Notes under the pieces: generated by a model
What the model saw: the letters and a program-made list of their open reading frames with translations, nothing else
Databases searched by the model: none
What the model was told of the DNA's origin: nothing
Position numbers and translations under genes: made by a program
Part shown: positions 1 through 13,981 of the stretch, piece after piece
How positions within the stretch are numbered: the first letter of the stretch is position 1
How the letters are laid out: each line of letters starts with the position of its first letter
Assembly: GCA_050084515.1 (NCBI GenBank)
Contig: CM114275.1
Location: forward strand, 16,182,001-16,246,000
Reading direction: 5' to 3'
Length of the DNA: 64,000 nt
From: Blasia pusilla
Taxonomy: Eukaryota > Marchantiophyta > Marchantiopsida > Blasiales

Positions 1-291
1 AGCTGCTGAAGGCCATGAAGGTGCACCCAATCAATTCCCAATGCTGCACCCACAAAGTTGCAGTGATCTGGGAAATATCATCGCCGTTCCCAGGTTTGCC
101 CCATCCATATCCAATAGTAATGTTTAACCGCTTCAACATCATGTATGGGTTCTAAGGAAATAGACTGCCCCAGAAGCTGGGACACATCACACGACCCATT
201 TCAAATCTGAGTTCAACTGCTAGCAATCCAGTGGAAAGAGCAACCCAAGCTCATATAAGTTAACTTTTTGAAAATTGAGGCAAGGGTTTAC
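1..291 (-). other. DCL3 3'-ward region at left edge; probable further exon at 1-67
   Basis: This stretch follows the last well-supported DCL3 exon. A probable exon lies at 1-67 on the minus strand, after an acceptor whose AG falls at 68-69. It can encode GAALGIDWVHLHGLQQ, which resembles the conserved I-D-W segment that follows the platform region in plant Dicers. Its phase does not join directly to the exon ending at 292, so either an intermediate exon of 68-291 is missed or the junction is misplaced. The frame also stays open through the putative donor for about 23 codons to a stop near 222. The structure here is unresolved. Confidence 0.45.
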
Positions 292-3200
292 CTGTTCAGA
301 TGTAAGATGGACTACACCAGCCGGATGAAATTCTGCACGGCCCATTTTTCCAAGTTTCAAACCTAAATCGACTTGGAGCGTAGCCACATCGTCATCCAGC
401 TTGGTTTCGACCAAGAAAGCGAAGCTGCCATACACGGTTTCATCATCGGGAGGCGGGAAGAATAACACCTTGTATGCATGCAAACTCTCAACTTGGTTTC
501 CCGTATCCCATGAACCTCTCAACTTGGAGGTGACAGTACTATGTAGCTCTTTCTGCTTTGTTGTGCCTGACAAGCATTAAAAAAAACAACACTCATCAGA
601 AGATTTTGCAGCCCTCCAACAGCGAGACTAAAGAGCAATTGTGAGAGTGAGATAGGCACAGGAAAAACCATGCAGATCTTCAAGCCTAAAGACACAATAA
701 AGTGATCAACTCTCGAGCTTCCAGCAAAGTCAAGGCAATTAAAAGTATCAGATCTCTTCAGCTTCAGGAAACAACCTCCCCAGATCTCCGCTCTTAGGTG
801 CCTGGCCACACATTTCTCTCTTCCACAAATTGAGAGCTTCAGACGTGGAATGTTCAAATCACCAGCGAGGGTAAAAGCTCACTAGTAACTTATCTCCAAG
901 TCTCTGACTAAAGCAACTAGAGGAGAGTTACATTATGCATCGAAGGTGGAGGGAAATGCAAGAAGGTTTTTTTTTCAACATAAGTGCTTTCATAAAACTG
1001 TATATTTGACCTGAGATATATAGCTAACGCTCATTCTGCCCATCAATAGATTTGTAGAAGAGAATAATCGAATCATTGTGCTCATCACAAAGCACATGCA
1101 TACAGGACTTCGTGATGAAAGAAAGGTCTGGTCCTATTCCAAAAGAAAAACAAAGGAAAGTAGAAATTAGAAGACAAGATGTGATGGAAAATCAGTGACA
1201 GGTACACCCATCTGGTCTAGTGTGCATGAAAAAGAGCCTCACCTGCCCCTTGGTTTTTGGTAGTTTTCATATTCATGATGTCATCTTCATCTACTTTTCC
1301 ATCATCAACAATTGGTAAAAGGTAGTCTGTGATGGCTCCCATTGCATGCAAAATTCTGCAAGCTTGTAAACAAACCGCCTGCTTTGCAAGAAGAGGGGTT
1401 CTTCTGACAGGACCAGTTAATTCATGAATAGGAGCATTTGGTGGCAATCTCAGAACGCACACATGCATCTTGTCTGGTTCCTCACTGCAACTGAACTCTG
1501 GTCTTGGCGTATAGTACCTGCATATATGCACAAGTCACATGCCACTTTGTAACCGTTGTTCTGCAAAACAAAGATAAATATGCATATGAAGTTAATGTTA
1601 CAGCTTTGTTGTATCAAAAGTGGTCACCCAGACCATTTCACAATCGTTTCCCCGGTGATTCTTGTAGCATTTTATTTGGTTTTTCTCCAGCTAGACTCCA
1701 TGTGCCTTACTACAAGAATTCTCGTGCATAAACACGGTTAAGAAAATGCACTTGCACGTGGTCAAGGCAAGTTACCTGTGAGTACTCTCTTGGTGAAATG
1801 GCAAGATGGTCACTCGGATGAGAGGATGATCACTTTACAGGATATGAAGTAGCCAGCTATGACTTTACACTATAATTAGAATCGGAGCATATCTTGACTC
1901 ACTTTCCCAACTGCTTTCCATGGAAGTTACAAATGATACGATTCAATTTTATTCAACCAAAGCATCAACAAGAAGGACCATCCATTGTCTTATGGGAATG
2001 CTTACTTGTCTCCGGGCAACTTTGAGCAGAAGCGATACAGAAATGATACACTGGAGTCTGTAGTTAATGTTGCTCCTGTCGTCTCCACTTGAAAGCTTTC
2101 TACAGCCGCAGCTACTGTTGGATGAATTTCAGGGTTTGATAGATCTCTATCCAAAGCAGACTCGATCATTCTGGACTCACTTTGAACAATTTTGTCAAAC
2201 TCCTCCTTCTGCTTGTCGTTGCCCCTGATGTAACAATTACCAGATATGTCAGCATAAACTATGAAAAAACTATTCATCAGCTTTGAGAAGGTCTGGAGTG
2301 ACCACAAGACTGGAAGTCCTCATAGAACCACATCCATATTCTAGACCAGAAGCCCCAGACTCCTATGCTTAAATACTTGCAGGAGAGCATGAACAAGTAG
2401 TCCAAGTTTGATATACCTCTCCATGAAGACAATGTAGTCAGAACCAGGCCTCCGAGCTCTGCCTCGTGATTGAATATAGCTCCGGACTGTTTTACAGATG
2501 TCAAAGCGAATAACTGAATGACAACCTTGGACATCCAGACCTTCTTCCGCAACATTTGTGGCAACCAAAATATTCAGCTGCACAATGAAAGAAAACAGAC
2601 CAGTATCAAACCATACTTTGGGGAGCATGAAGATGTTGGAAACAATACCTCCAGAAATGCAATTTAACATCCTCAAGTTCTAGTAGATTCTGTTAACGCA
2701 TGAGGTTAAATGGTGATTAAGGAAAGGAAAACTACCTTGCCCGAACGGAAATTTTGAATGACTTGCTGTTGAGACTTGCGGCTTATGGGATCCAGAGCAC
2801 CATTGATACCAGCCAGATAATCGCAATGGAGGAAGGAAAGCCAGCTGAGTTTATTGATCAAGGTTGCTATAACCAGTGCCGCAACTACTCTATCAACGAA
2901 AACAATGCAACGGATTTCCTGCACACCACTGCATGATATTGACCAAATCTTGTCAGATACTCTCATGTTGACGTTTTAAATGAGCAGATTGTCATCACTG
3001 TTGCAGGTGTGGAGGATAACATCCTGCCAAGGAGATCTTTGTACACAATGCGTACATAGATCTCCTTACGGTCATTTTGGCAATAATATAATTACCAGTT
3101 ATACCTCTCTAAACACCAGGAAAAAATGGAGACAATGATAGAATACCTGTAAGACATAAGCACCTCTGTCAAGAGATTCACTTTTGGAGTGAGCAGTCCC

Positions 3201-6200
3201 TTCTCAATTGCTGTAGGCATATCTCCCTGGCTACTACAAGGATCTGACATTAAATCACACAAACATTACCATCAACATCACCTGAAATGTATGATGGAAT
3301 CCAAGCTCCAGGGTGAACTACTCAAAAGCCAGTAAGTCAGGGCCAACCCTAAAAGGAAAGAAGTAAAAAAAAAAACGCCCAGGCTTCAATCGGGAGACTT
3401 CAAAATAAGAGTCCTTTGCATGGATACTGAGATAAACAACAGTTGCAGATACATTTCATACGAGTAAGGTAGCTGAAACCTTTATGTATAAATACAATCT
3501 AGTTATAGACAAAGGACAGTATTGTCACCACTTGGTAGTCCAGGTTGTAAAACATCAAGAGCCTCTCTTAGAAACGATTCTTTTGCATTTTTCAAAATAT
3601 CCACCACATCCAGGTTGGGCTCCCAGTCTTGAGAGTCTTTGAAGTCATTTTTCAAGAGTAGTTCTGCAGCCTATATGGAAAACCAAGATCCAGTCTCAGC
3701 CAGCATAGCGCAAATGTTGCTGAATTGAAGCATTGAACCAACATTGAAATTCAGCTTCAAACTCGAACATTCATTCTGAAAACTTGGCACCATGACGGAC
3801 ATGGAGGTGTTCGGTTGTGAAGTAGTCTTCTGTGATTGTGTTGGTAGTAAGAATCTTACTTTGCATGCAGACCATAGGCCCAGCTCGACCAGACAGTACA
3901 AGAGTGCATTGTAGCGGCGAGTGATGCTCTTCTGAAGTTTCTTCACCAGCTCCTCATAATCTTTGAATTTTTCATCCGTGTCCTCAACAAGTATTTCATG
4001 TTTTTGATACTACAGAGAAGAACCCCATCACAAAGTCAAGTTCAATACATAGTTTTCCATATTGGATGTGTGGAAGATCTTAGGAACCTAGGCCAAGACT
4101 CCTGAAAGCAATAAAAGCCAACAACAAAAGCAAGGAAATGCTGCGTGGCAGGTACCTTCTCGGCAATTGCCAGCAACTTTGCTTTATATTCCTCCACACA
4201 AAAACTCGGACAGTCGTAATTTTTTCCTTGTGTATTAGGTGTGGGAACGTAAGACTCCAGCTCAGATCTATCCTTAACAGCAAAAACCTGGTATGTGCCA
4301 ACATGGTTACTTATTGATAAACGCTAAACATGAAGGAGACTCAATGAATGAAATGATTTTTGTCCACAGGGACCCCAATAGGGCCATGAGACTTTGATTT
4401 GCAAAGTATGCAAAAGTTCAGACAAGCCGGAGATTATCAAGGAGGTCAAGGTCCACCAGAGAAGGACGCCATTCTAGATCGTGGCTCAGCTTGTTGCTTG
4501 CTGACCAAATGTTAGATAACTATCACCAATAGTGGAACGAGGAGTAATAAGACAGTTCAACACAAAACCAGTCTGATCTCTAAAATTAAACAGTTAAACA
4601 AAGTGTGTGAAACCATGTCTCATCATGCAAAAGTTTTACACTTCAGACAGAGCAGACCTTCGCATCAAGCTTCTGCTCCAGGCGCGCAAGTTGCATCTCA
4701 CAGTCAGCGCCAGAGCTCACTCCTGAGTGGACAGACAAGGTGATTGGGATTAGTACGACGAGGTGAATTGTTAAAAACTCGACAATAGAGAAGCACAACA
4801 AAGCAACCTCACAAACGTCACAAACCACCCATTCAGTTGCCCACCTTTCCGTATGACAGGTGATGCTGTCATGCCGAACACCTTAGGCCTACTCTCAGCA
4901 GGTGTATCCCTGTATCTCTGAATCAAGTAGAAGGAACATTTGGTGAGATACTGACACGATATGAGTTGAATTTGTTTTCTAGTCACTGGGAAGCTCATGG
5001 GATCCCTCCCATGCCTGTGCCTTGAAGCTATTTCCCAGCACGTTTCCAGCTTCTAAGCTTGAAATCTCCACGAAGTAGATATGTTTTTAGTGAAGGCCTT
5101 GGATTATTTTCCACGCACTAAACCAGAATGAAATAAATTCAACAACCATGCCAATCATCCATGCCACGAGCTCCGCAATATCAGCAAATTCTATGAACTG
5201 GAAGAGCTACACCGAGTCATTATCTGAGGCAGGTGAAGGACCTACATCCATAATTTTGGAGTACGCGTGCTTCTTGTGGGCATGGTGACACTCGTCAAAG
5301 ATTAGAAGTTCGACTATATCAAATTTGACGATACCATGAGTTAGAAGATCCAAAAATATTTGAGGGGTCATCACCAGAACCTGCACAAGCAGAGCAAAGT
5401 CTGTATCTTGAAGTTGCGGTGAGCACGCCATTTCCACAAACATGGAAGACAGAACTTGCTAAACTTTAACAGGTGACAGGAGCCTGTCTTCACCAGGACT
5501 GTGTCCAATCACTACTGAACAATTCCACAAACTGTACCTCATGGGAGTCGATTTCAACCAGCCACCGCTCAGGTTTCCAAGTGTCCACCCCCAAGGAACC
5601 ATAATACGCTCCAAGCCTCAGATCCGTGTGCAAGTTTATAACACCCGATTGCTGATCACAAATTCGCACACACACAGACAGACACACAGGGTCTGAGCAT
5701 CAAGTTCCACTTCGCCACGATGCAAGCCTGATCGAGGGTGCTACATACACCTGATTCGAACAATTTAAGGCCACAAACATAGACTGAGCATCAAGTTCCA
5801 CTTCACCACAATGCAAGACTGATCGAGCGGCGATGTCCGCCTGATTCGAACAATTTAAGCTCAGCAGTGTGCCCAACCACAGAAGAACGTTGATGCAATT
5901 TGTGGCAGTGTCTGGAAACCGAACGTATGAAACACAGGCCGCGTAAAAGCAAGCAACGGACTGGTTGAGGAATCCGAATGGGTTTCCGTTCCGGATAAGA
6001 CCAGAGAGTGCAGCCGCAGGAACGAGCAGAATTGAAGAACGAGTACCTGCATAACGAGGTGCACCGTGGGCACTAGGAACACTGCAACCTTCTTCCGCTC
6101 TGGAACACGAAACCTTGCGGCCAGTGATCTCATGAGCAAGACGGCGATGAGTGTCTTGCCGCATCCTGTTTCCAGATAGACGATTGTGTTCTTCTTCTGA

Positions 6201-6654
6201 GCCTCTCGCAGAACCTCGAGCTGGTATCTGCACCCACACAGCCGACCAGAAGCTGCATGTAAGGCCGAGCCATCGCACGAGTGAAGGTGGATGTCAAATT
6301 TGTCACAGTCTAACAATCAGAACCGCACCTGCGGGCTTTTGCTTCCGGATCCTGCCTAGCGCCAGGATCATCGAAAGCCTCTGTAGATAGGGCTTCCTTC
6401 TTCGTTATCTTCTTCACAATGCCGTTCACCTTCTTCGCTTTTTCCACCGTCCGCTGCCTTTTCTTCGTTCGAGTTGCAAACAGTGGATCGTCGACCTCAA
6501 CAATGGGTGGGTCAGATTTCTCCTCTCTGCCCTCCTCTCGCTTCCGCTTACCCAGCTCCGAATTCCCGCAAATTCCCTGCTGCTCAGCTGCTGAGAGCAC
6601 CTCCATCGGTTCGGAAGTGGGAATTGGATGCTCGGCTTCAAAGACTACCTCCAT
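292..6654 (-). CDS. DCL3: Dicer-like 3 (DCL3), N-terminal two thirds; gene runs off the left edge
   Basis: This is a plant Dicer: a nuclear RNase III that cuts double-stranded RNA into siRNAs for RNA-directed DNA methylation. Fifteen exons join in frame: 6329-6654, 6047-6227, 5538-5651, 5246-5380, 4845-4917, 4658-4722, 4156-4287, 3860-4009, 3529-3670, 3147-3243, 2736-2928, 2417-2577, 2006-2224, 1243-1517 and 292-566, giving 846 codons. The start is the first ATG after an in-frame stop near 6717. The N-terminus is basic (KRKREEG, KKRQR; possible nuclear signals). Helicase motifs follow: Walker A ETGCGKT (about 128-134), DECHH (236-240), GMTASP (267-272) and QSRGRARR (572-579). The Dicer dimerisation domain (DUF283) covers about 590-755, then comes the platform segment beginning GTTKQKELH. 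The DCL3 rather than DCL4 call rests on ASPVIRKGVSS, KTVRSYIQSRGRAR and the GTTK-KELH block, compared from memory. PAZ and RNase III exons are outside the window. No disabling change is seen. Confidence 0.88.
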
Positions 6655-6977
6655 CGGCTCGGCACGCGGTGCCGCTAGTAGTGACAAGAGAGATTCGTAG
6701 AAAATTGCATGCAGCTACTTGGATAAATGGATCCCCTGGCCGGAGATGATGGTAAGAAGAGTGGATTATGGCGGCGGCGGTTGAGTTCAAGCGTGCGAGG
6801 GTGAGTGAATTCGCAAGAAGTGTCCAAAGACTGATGATGCCGGCGGCTGAATTGAGCTGATCATACGCACGCACGCTCCCCGGCGGAGACCTCGGGACCC
6901 GCGACCTCTATCTCTCAGCTTTCAAGGGAATTCTTCGTGCGTATCTCTCTCAAGAAACTCTTCTTTCCGTCGCTCAT

Positions 6978-6979
<2 letters not shown>

Positions 6980-7013
<34 letters not shown>
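6980..7013. repeat. (CT)n microsatellite
   Basis: About 17 CT dinucleotides lie some 330 bp upstream of the DCL3 start codon; read on the gene strand this is (GA)n. GA tracts are common in plant promoters and 5' UTRs, so a regulatory role is possible but not shown. Confidence 0.95.
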
Positions 7014-7019
<6 letters not shown>

Positions 7020-8283
7020 ATCAATCAAAGAATTCATCAATTTTCCGCTGAGCACAGTCGGTCTGACAGAAGGGGGCAGCCGAATTCTGCACAGCAGCAC
7101 AGATGATCGGGGCCTACAGGTGGCGAACGGCAGCGTCAAGAATCCGCGACGCCTCCTTCTGCTGGGCGGCGAGCAATCCCCGTCAGAGAGACGCAGCGAA
7201 ATTCTGCCCCGTGAGTCCGCCAGACCCCAAACGCAGACGGCAGCGAAGTGCGTCCTGCATTGCAGAGGCCAATTCCTGCACACCCCAAACGCAGCAGCAG
7301 CTCAATCAATCTTCTGTCCCCCCCGCCCGCCCCCTGTCAGCTGCATAGCAAGGCGAACTGGCCAGACCCGTTACGAGCGCCATCGATACTCACCGGCAAG
7401 ATGTCTCGAAGTTGCGCACACAAACAACCAATTACTGCGGCTGCGAGGACCCTCCTCCTCCTCCTCCTCCCCCTCCCCTTTGCTGTAGGAAGCGAGCGCA
7501 CTGCCAAACGGGAGAGTCAGATGCGAACGAGCGACAAAGACCCCCGCGGCCATACAGTCGTTGGCAATTGAACACGAGTGAACAGTCCCGCAAGAATCCG
7601 TCGCGCGACGATTCGGAATCCCTCCCGCTCCCTAAAGTCCTTATCCTACAGTTGTTGTCGCATCCTTCCCTTTCGTTCCTTTCGTCCTCTTTCGTCCTCG
7701 TCTTCTTGCTTCCCGGTGAGTGACAGCGCGACTCCCTCCCCTACAGTGATCGCTCACCGTACCTCCGCCCACGGACATCGGCGATTCGGCGCAGCGCCTC
7801 CTGCGACGCCCCCAGTAATTGCACGGTCGGACAAAGTACTGCCTTCTCTCTGCTTTCCTCCTTCCTTCCTCTTCTTTCATTCATGTGTCCCGGGGTTACG
7901 TGTTGAGCTAGCCGGGAGAATCGCCGATACAGTTCCCAGTCACCGGCTAAAAACACGATGGACTACACGGGTTCTCCTTTGTATCTGTATCTCGTTGACG
8001 GGCCGGAATCAAGAAAATTTGAAACCTTACCGTTCTCGTCCGTAGAGACCGGGAATGTACCGGTTCTCCAAAAAACTACCCGGACCCCGGTCCGGGAGTT
8101 CCCTTTCTTTCCGCTCTTCTTTCTCCTTTATGTCGTGCGATTCCATTCTTGGAAGCGCGCATGACGGTCGCTCGGCATAAGTACAGGGGCAATGAATGGA
8201 AGTACGTTTGCGACCCAGGGCTCTGGTTTCCGGAATCCGGCACAGGCGACGGCCTCGTCCGACGACGAAACGCGGTCGGTGTG

Positions 8284-8312
8284 TCGGTCGGTCGGTCGGT
8301 CGGTCGGTCGGC
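8284..8312. repeat. (CGGT)n tetranucleotide microsatellite
   Basis: About seven perfect tetranucleotide units lie in the CpG-rich block upstream of DCL3. They create spurious repetitive open frames on both strands. Confidence 0.95.
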
Positions 8313-8520
8313 TCGTCTGTCCGTTGAGTCAGAGTGGAATCCTGCTTCTGACCGGGGTCGATGCCATTTGCTGCCCGACTGGCATCAACCCGTGCATTCC
8401 CGGATACCGAAAAAACGGGCGTGCTTCTTCCCGGTGACTGATAAATACAGTCGTACGGGACAAAACGAGGGGTTAATGTTTGTCCGTTACTTAAGTAATC
8501 CGCGAAAGGCATTTTAATAT

Positions 8521-10530
8521 ATTTTCATTCAATTACATTCGACTTTTCTAATCAAATTTCTTTCTTGATTCATAAGTTTCACTGTGATATACATTGGTAT
8601 TTTAAATTAATATTTTAATCGGAATAAGGAAATGGTTTTGGAACGTGAGAAGTTTTGTTACTTATGGAAGGAGATTCAACATATAAAGATACTCTCTCGT
8701 CACGGTGATATGTACACACATGTCATTCTTCTAACCCTAACTTATGCTAATGTGTCAAGAATAACTATCCCTCTTAGAAATTTCATCTTGCCCAAAATAA
8801 GGAACTTAACCTAAATAGGTAGTTCTTGTATGTAATCCCCAAATAGGCCTAAATTAAAATTAGCCTATATATGCAAGTTTCATACCTTAGTAATCATCCT
8901 TGGCCTATTAGAATTAGATTTCACCCTCTCCGAGCATATCATTAGTCTTAGAATTTACTATTCTAAGACTAATGTCATAACAAAGCAAATATCAACGTAT
9001 CACAATATCCATAATTCTTTCGAATTTTCAAATTCCAATACGATCTATAAAGCTTTCTCATATTCAAAAGGAGATGAGATTTAGAGTACTCAATGAAGTC
9101 TACCTCTACTTCAAGCATATCATGTGTAATACGATCTTTAATTCCCTTGCTCTCTCAAATAAAAACTTTTCAACATCAAATGTTTATAAAATGATAGGTC
9201 TTCATAACAATTTGATTTGATAAACTCTCATCTCAAATCCATCATTTCGTAGATTTCTTGTATGCAAGAAAGATGTATTTCCTTCATTCTGGATCCAACT
9301 TTGACTTTTAGTCTTGCTATATGTGGATATATATAAAAACATCCAAATACTCTGAGTGTTGAACATTCAACAACTTTACCATATCAAAACTCCTCAATTG
9401 TTACATGCCAATTCCTACTATCTTATATGGTGTAATTGCCTAGCAACATATTTGAATGGATTGTAGGTATGGAATCAATCTTTGTCAAGATACATATTGT
9501 ATGAGCAATCAGAGTAAAGAATCTAAGCATCACTAAATTGACCATTCTCAACGGTCAAAAAAAAATCCGAATGTAATCGTTTGAGTCCCCCTAGCCTATT
9601 CAAAGATTATACTCTCTTCTCATTTGAATTTCCTTTTTTATTACTATTTTGTTTCTTGAAACGAAGATTTTTTAATGTAATTAATTTTCGTGCATCACAC
9701 AAGCCATGAAAAGCTTATAGTTTTATAAGATAATCGCAAAAGATGATAAGATCTACATTAATTGTAATTCAAGCCGAATTATTTATACTTCTACATGTCA
9801 ACAATAGTATGGAGAAATGAATAAAATGACTTAAACACACAATTTTGTTATAAGGCGTACACATTATCTAGACTAGTAAGATGTATGTGTATAAGAAATT
9901 TATATTATAACAATAAATATTACCTAAATATGCATATAAAAATGGGAATATTTTATTTCTTTGTACACTATATTCTTTTTAGTCAACTTTCCTTTTTTAA
10001 TGTGCAACACTTCCAATTGTAATATGGTTTAAACTTCTATGTCCTACTTTAGATAATGCTTAGTATAATATACCTTGATAAAATATAAGAGTAGGCAAGT
10101 AATTACTTAATTCCAATCTTTTGTAGACTTTGACTTTCAGACTTCTCAATAGGCATTGAAAAAATTGGACAAATAGGGAATTGAAATCTATGTAGATCAA
10201 AAGGCAAACCTGGCCAATATTAGATGCAATCAATGGGATACATGGAAAAAATCTCATCTCCAATATTTCTCCCTATGATGATCTTCAATATTTCTCCCTA
10301 CGAGATTAGGTGGTTTAGCTTGGCACGATTTATTGCCATAATTGGGATCTAAGTATCATCATTTTATATACTTAGTATGATCCAAAACGTCATGATAGAT
10401 AAGATTGGCATTCTCTTAGGTATCTAGTGAAAGAATAAGCCATAACCTAAATCATTGGTGAATTCAACCCAAGGATTATTTATGGTGTCTTAAGGGGGAG
10501 GCCAACTCAACTCAACAAGGATGTCAAATC
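8521..10530. other. AT-rich intergenic DNA, no gene seen
   Basis: Base composition changes sharply at about 8520 to AT-rich sequence. Stops are dense in all frames, and no domain, RNA gene or clear element was recognised apart from the short hairpin at 8940-8974. Confidence 0.6.
8940..8974. repeat. Perfect 15-bp inverted repeat with 5-nt loop
   Basis: The arms 8940-8954 and 8960-8974 are perfect reverse complements, separated by TTACT. It could be a small foldback or the core of a decayed MITE. No terminator or miRNA role is supported. Confidence 0.85.
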
Positions 10531-10539
10531 AACTAAGTA

Positions 10540-11053
10540 TGGGAGCATTGCAAATAGCTAAGTTTATGGTGTCCACACTAGCGAGAATTTGGAAAGCGAA
10601 TCATGATCGTGTATTCAAGGAGTAAAGACCTTCGTAGAGAGAGAGAGAGAGAGAGAATAGAATAGAATAGAATAGAATAGAATAGATTTCTAGTCCACAA
10701 GAAGCCAATCTGGCTTATGGGATCCCTTCCATATATATGATATTGACATCGCAACCGATAGGCACCTTCACATCTAGATTTTTGTTTACGGTTCTCACTA
10801 AGGAGATTTGGTTTTTGTTTTTCTTTTTGTGAAGGTCTGGACTTTTTTTTTATCCAAATTTTTTACCTAGGAGCATAATCAAGGAACACACATCAAAGGC
10901 AGACAAGGTGTTCTCTCTCTCTCAAACATGGATCATCCATGCTCTACGTAGGGGACGCCACTTCCCTAAGGTTGAGATCACCCCTCACTCTCCAAGGGGA
11001 GAGTTGAACCCATGACCTTTTTAACACAACCTTCTCAAGATAAGCTCTTAGAT

Positions 11054-11104
<51 letters not shown>

Positions 11105-11798
11105 GCGAATAGCTAAGTCTATGGCATCCATGTTAGTGGAAACCCAAAAAGTAAGTCTAAACTATAGATCTAAGGAGGAAAGACCCTAGTGTGACTCACC
11201 AAAGTTGAACTAGTTAGTCATAAGGCTAGAAAGGGAGACAGGATCGGCCGCGGGACACACACGTATCTTGTGACTAGCCTTAACAATAAAGGGGCATAGC
11301 TACTTGCAAGACAATCAAGGTTTAAGAACTTCTCATCCTTGATTTGGAGTCAAGTGCCAATTCAAGGACGAAAATTAACTTATGAGTAGTCAAGATGGGT
11401 GAGACGCCATGAGACTAGCCACAAAATATGATGAGCGGCAAGACAAACATGAGATGTCAAATGAGGAGTTAAGATAGATACTTGCCATGAAACATATGAA
11501 ACACTGTTTTAAGCTCATAGCTGAGTTTGGGAAGCCGAGAGTTGCATAATCCGTATACAGCCTCTACCAAGTTATCTTGATAGATTATTAGTCAAGCGTC
11601 GATCCGTGGGTCTAAAATTACGTTTGGGTAAAGTGCCAAAATCATGGGTCCAAGGGGGGACAATGAGGAAGATAGGGTTCTCACAAAGAACCTTGGAGAT
11701 ACCTATAAGGGGTACAATCATCCTCCCTATCCAAGGGGAGAGTTGAACTTGAGATTTGTTTTAGAGGATCTTATATCGATTCACCCTCACCACTTAAC

Positions 11799-11853
<55 letters not shown>
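10540..11853. repeat. Diverged duplications carrying three (GA)n tracts and (AATAG)6
   Basis: Three long GA tracts (about 10636-10656, 11059-11103 and 11802-11853) occur in related contexts. Text around 10552-10630 (AATAGCTAAGT...ATGG) recurs in diverged form at 11106-11190, and CCAAGGGGAGAGTTGAAC occurs before both the second and third tract. The first tract runs directly into six AATAG units (10656-10685). The pattern suggests one ancestral unit with an internal GA tract, duplicated and then diverged. Confidence 0.65.
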
Positions 11854-11855
<2 letters not shown>

Positions 11856-12115
11856 CTATGGCTATTGTTTTATGTTGATATTCTTATGAATTTGCATCCT
11901 CCGCATAAGATATTGTTGAATGTTAATTGTGTATAGACAAAGAGCCTCAAGGAATAGGCCTGAATTAATAATCAAATTTTGAGTGTGAAATTTGAATTGG
12001 ATGGACCAATTATCAAATATGCCCATCTTTCACTTTAAGTTTGTTGGTCAGATCCAAATCCTTGCTACACAAACATTGATCTAAGTTTGATTACAAATTA
12101 TCAAATGTACGTTTA
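11854..12115. other. Intergenic DNA, nothing recognised
   Basis: No gene or element is visible between the last GA tract and the LTR-like repeat. Confidence 0.5.
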
Positions 12116-13440
12116 TGTTGTAACCCTCATAACCTAATGCACGCCAACGTGTGGTTAGGTTAACAGAACTCTAGCTAGTGGGCTCACACTAAGCGCGGCA
12201 AAGTCTCACAAATGACACTTAAGTTGCAAAAAAGCGAAATGTGAGCCTTGATGAGCGTTTCAAATGATGAAGATCGCAACCTAGTAGAACAAGATCATAC
12301 GTCAAGCAAGATTTTAGAAAAGCTCAAGCCCCACAAGAGCTGGGTACCGAGAGGACTACAACCTGACTTGGATCTTGATTGAGTGTTTAAGGGTTCTTAG
12401 TATTTGAGGTCATAACAGCTAGACCCAAGATGCGTTCAAAATGCATGAGGTGGGGTTGAAAAGCTTGTGATAAGATAATTCCAACCCACTAAAGAACTAG
12501 ACAAATATATAAGCAGAGATCTAGAAACCATCCCAAGCCATCATTATGATAGTTTGGTCGAGTGCCACAAGGGGAGGCCCATAAGGACTTTCCTAAAAGA
12601 AGGGATGGGGCTCGGGGGGTGGAAATCTCTAAAACGATGTATAAAGGGAAGCGTCTCCAAGTGTATTTGGAACCTAAAACCCATCTTGGAGAACCATGGG
12701 GGTGAACCAAGGACAGAAGATGGATCGGGAGATTGGCTTCGGGGTTTCGACACCAAGCCAAGTCTGGAAGGCCAGTTAGAGTAGGTCTCCATGGAGCAAT
12801 TCCATTGTCGCAGGGTCTTTCTGATGTACCATCTATGACTACGATTTCACAAACCCTAGGTGGGTCTTTGGTCCCTGTGTGCCCTGAAAGTTACGACGCA
12901 GAAGTTTGAGAGAAGATCCTTGGGAAATAGACAGACTACAACATGTCATTTTTTTAAACCCCATCGCAACCAAACGGCGGATACCGATAGATACATGTGA
13001 TGAAATTATAGGACCGTCGGGCCTAGGACGAGTGGGACCTTCGATAGCGGAATCCATGGGGATGGGCTATCATAGACACCAACCTTGGACCTTGATTCGT
13101 GACTCACATATTAGATATTCGTTCAAGGTCCATTGGGCAGTTTGGACTGCCAGACATACTAGTTATATTTTAGGTTCATAGATTATCAAGAAAGTTTGTG
13201 CTAAGTCTTGAAGGACTTGTCTATATTGGGGAGTGAGGGGTTAAATTGATATTTGACCCACCTAAATGTGTTGAGCTTGAAGGATGGTCTGAGACTACGG
13301 CCTCTACAAGCGGCCTTTGGTATTAATGTTGGTCGTTGGTGACTCCATGTCGTTGTTTTTGGTTCTAGATGTTGGATACATCCAACGTAGCAATATTGCT
13401 ACATGTCACCTTAAGGATGGATAAACTCTGACATTATCAC
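12116..13440 (+). mobile_element. Old LTR-like repeat related to the solo LTR at 56568-57568
   Basis: It begins TGTTGTAACCCTCATAACC, matching the first bases of the solo LTR at 56568 (TGTCGCGACCCTCATGACC). Further shared blocks follow in the same order: GGGCTCACRCTAAG, a GTCTCC...TTGGAACC segment and GTCTTGAAGGACTTG (near 13207 here, near 57350 there). The right boundary is uncertain and no target-site duplication was found. This looks like an older, more decayed member of the same LTR family. Confidence 0.55.
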
Positions 13441-13980
13441 GGCCGACGGTTCCACATTATCGAGCATCCTTGGAAGGGCCGTGCCTCGTGCTCATAGCAT
13501 CATAGGGTAGGTCATGGATGAGACTCGTGTCCGAGTAGACGGTAGCCGCCATTCATCGACATCTCTTTCTTGTACTTTATACTGCTCATAAGATCATGCG
13601 TGGAGGATTTTATGAGGAGTACCGTGCCTTGGTGTGAGATGAGAAGCACCTGGATCTTCATCAAGAAATTCGTGGGATTATGGCAAAGTATGGCAGAGGC
13701 AGCTGATTCAGAAGTTTAGGTCCTGTGCGCAAAGTCGTTACGCTCACTCTGTACTGCCGTGTTTTCTCTTTTCCATCTCCTTTCACTCTCGCACGCCCTT
13801 TCACTCCCCGGTTCATTTGTATTCTTCTCATGCCATCTTCCTACCTTTCTTGGTTTCTTCTTGCGGATTCCTTGCATTCTAAGCGTCGCGTGAGCTCCAC
13901 CGATCATTCACCTTCTCCTTTTTTTTGTTCTTACTCTCGGGCGAGGGCACTCTGTGGGTTGTTGTGTGCCAGTGCTCGCA
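13441..13980. other. Intergenic DNA with a pyrimidine-rich block, no gene seen
   Basis: The stretch from about 13740 to 13930 is rich in CT on the plus strand and leaves several short frames open. None shows a recognisable protein. Confidence 0.5.
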
Positions 13981-13981
13981 T

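Larger units (their letters stand above)
6655..8520 (-). promoter_or_regulatory. CpG-rich 5' flank of DCL3
   Basis: This region upstream of the DCL3 start is clearly richer in G, C and CpG than the AT-rich DNA beyond 8520. It should hold the promoter and 5' UTR of DCL3, and could also serve a divergent transcript. Several overlapping frames are open on both strands because of base composition, but none shows a recognisable domain. No TATA box or transcription start could be fixed. Confidence 0.45.
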